Shown here piece after piece: positions 13,902 to 14,016 of a stretch of 14,016 nucleotides of DNA. The notes under the pieces are model-generated. The model saw only the letters and a program-made list of their open reading frames with translations. It did not search any database and was not told the DNA's origin. Both the position numbers and the translations under genes were made by a program. This stretch comes from JBBDIJ01 sp040880485 (GTDB lineage Bacteria > Bacteroidota > Rhodothermia > Balneolales > Balneolaceae): contig JBBDIJ010000019.1 in NCBI GenBank assembly GCA_040880485.1, forward strand, positions 1 through 14,016, read 5' to 3'. Within the stretch, counting starts at the first letter, position 1; every line of letters begins with the position of its first letter.

Positions 13902-14016
13902 ATGAGTAAAATTCGTTCTACACGGGAGAAGATTGTCAACAGGGAGAGTTCACTGACAGAGGTTGTGGAGAGCTATCTGGAGCGGATCGGCCGCCGGAAC
14001 GGAAAACTGAACGCTT
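13902..14016 (+). CDS. gatA: Glutamyl/aspartyl-tRNA amidotransferase subunit A, N-terminus only
   Basis: Only the first 38 residues are visible before the window ends. They read MSKIRSTREKIVNRESSLTE and continue VVESYLERIGRRNGKLNA. This pattern of an initial helix, then SLTEVVESYLERI and a basic turn before LNA, is the normal amino end of GatA, an amidase-signature enzyme that converts Glu-tRNAGln (or Asp-tRNAAsn) to the amide form with GatB and GatC. The catalytic Ser-cisSer-Lys triad lies beyond the window. It follows tatA by 23 bases. A different amidase of the same family cannot be excluded from so short a piece. Confidence 0.8.
   Translation, partial: MSKIRSTREKIVNRESSLTEVVESYLERIGRRNGKLNA

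Overview
The window carries fourteen protein genes that I accept, two of them cut by the window ends, and no RNA genes, CRISPR array or intact mobile element. The organism is Gram-negative: it has an Omp85 outer-membrane protein and a WecG/TagA-type surface-glycan transferase. Several features point to the Bacteroidota/Rhodothermota/Balneolota neighbourhood: AT-rich starts mostly without a clear Shine-Dalgarno, the gene families present, and tatA next to gatA. That placement is inference, not a sequence match.

The window falls into two parts of visibly different base composition. The left part (about 1-5480) is AT-rich and every gene is on the minus strand. Read in the direction of transcription, it has an ArsC-type arsenate reductase, a formyltransferase, a hexapeptide-repeat acyltransferase, a WecG/TagA/CpsF glycosyltransferase and a 51-residue ORF joined to the transferase gene by an ATGA overlap. 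A strong intrinsic terminator closes this run. Beyond it lie a small secreted, membrane-tailed protein of unknown function, a second terminator-like hairpin, and the N-terminal part of a luciferase-like (LLM) flavin oxidoreductase running off the left edge. The middle of this part looks like the edge of a surface-polysaccharide or accessory locus, with genes that glycosylate, acylate and formylate.

The right part (about 5550-14016) is GC-rich and looks like conserved chromosomal backbone. It holds a DUF457/YdjM-type membrane hydrolase (+), a GT2 glycosyltransferase (-), a YfcE-type phosphoesterase (+), then a minus-strand run DUF2795 - Omp85 - cyclic-nucleotide-binding-domain protein - RlmD, and finally tatA - gatA on the plus strand. 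The phosphoesterase and rlmD genes converge and overlap by 26 bases.

The most interesting items are the 51-residue ORF, whose near-perfect Shine-Dalgarno is folded into a GNRA-type hairpin inside the end of the glycosyltransferase gene; the composition switch near 5.5 kb, which coincides with a nested palindrome of about 41 bases; and the non-housekeeping formyltransferase in a glycan context. I do not see a clearly new defence or mobile system.
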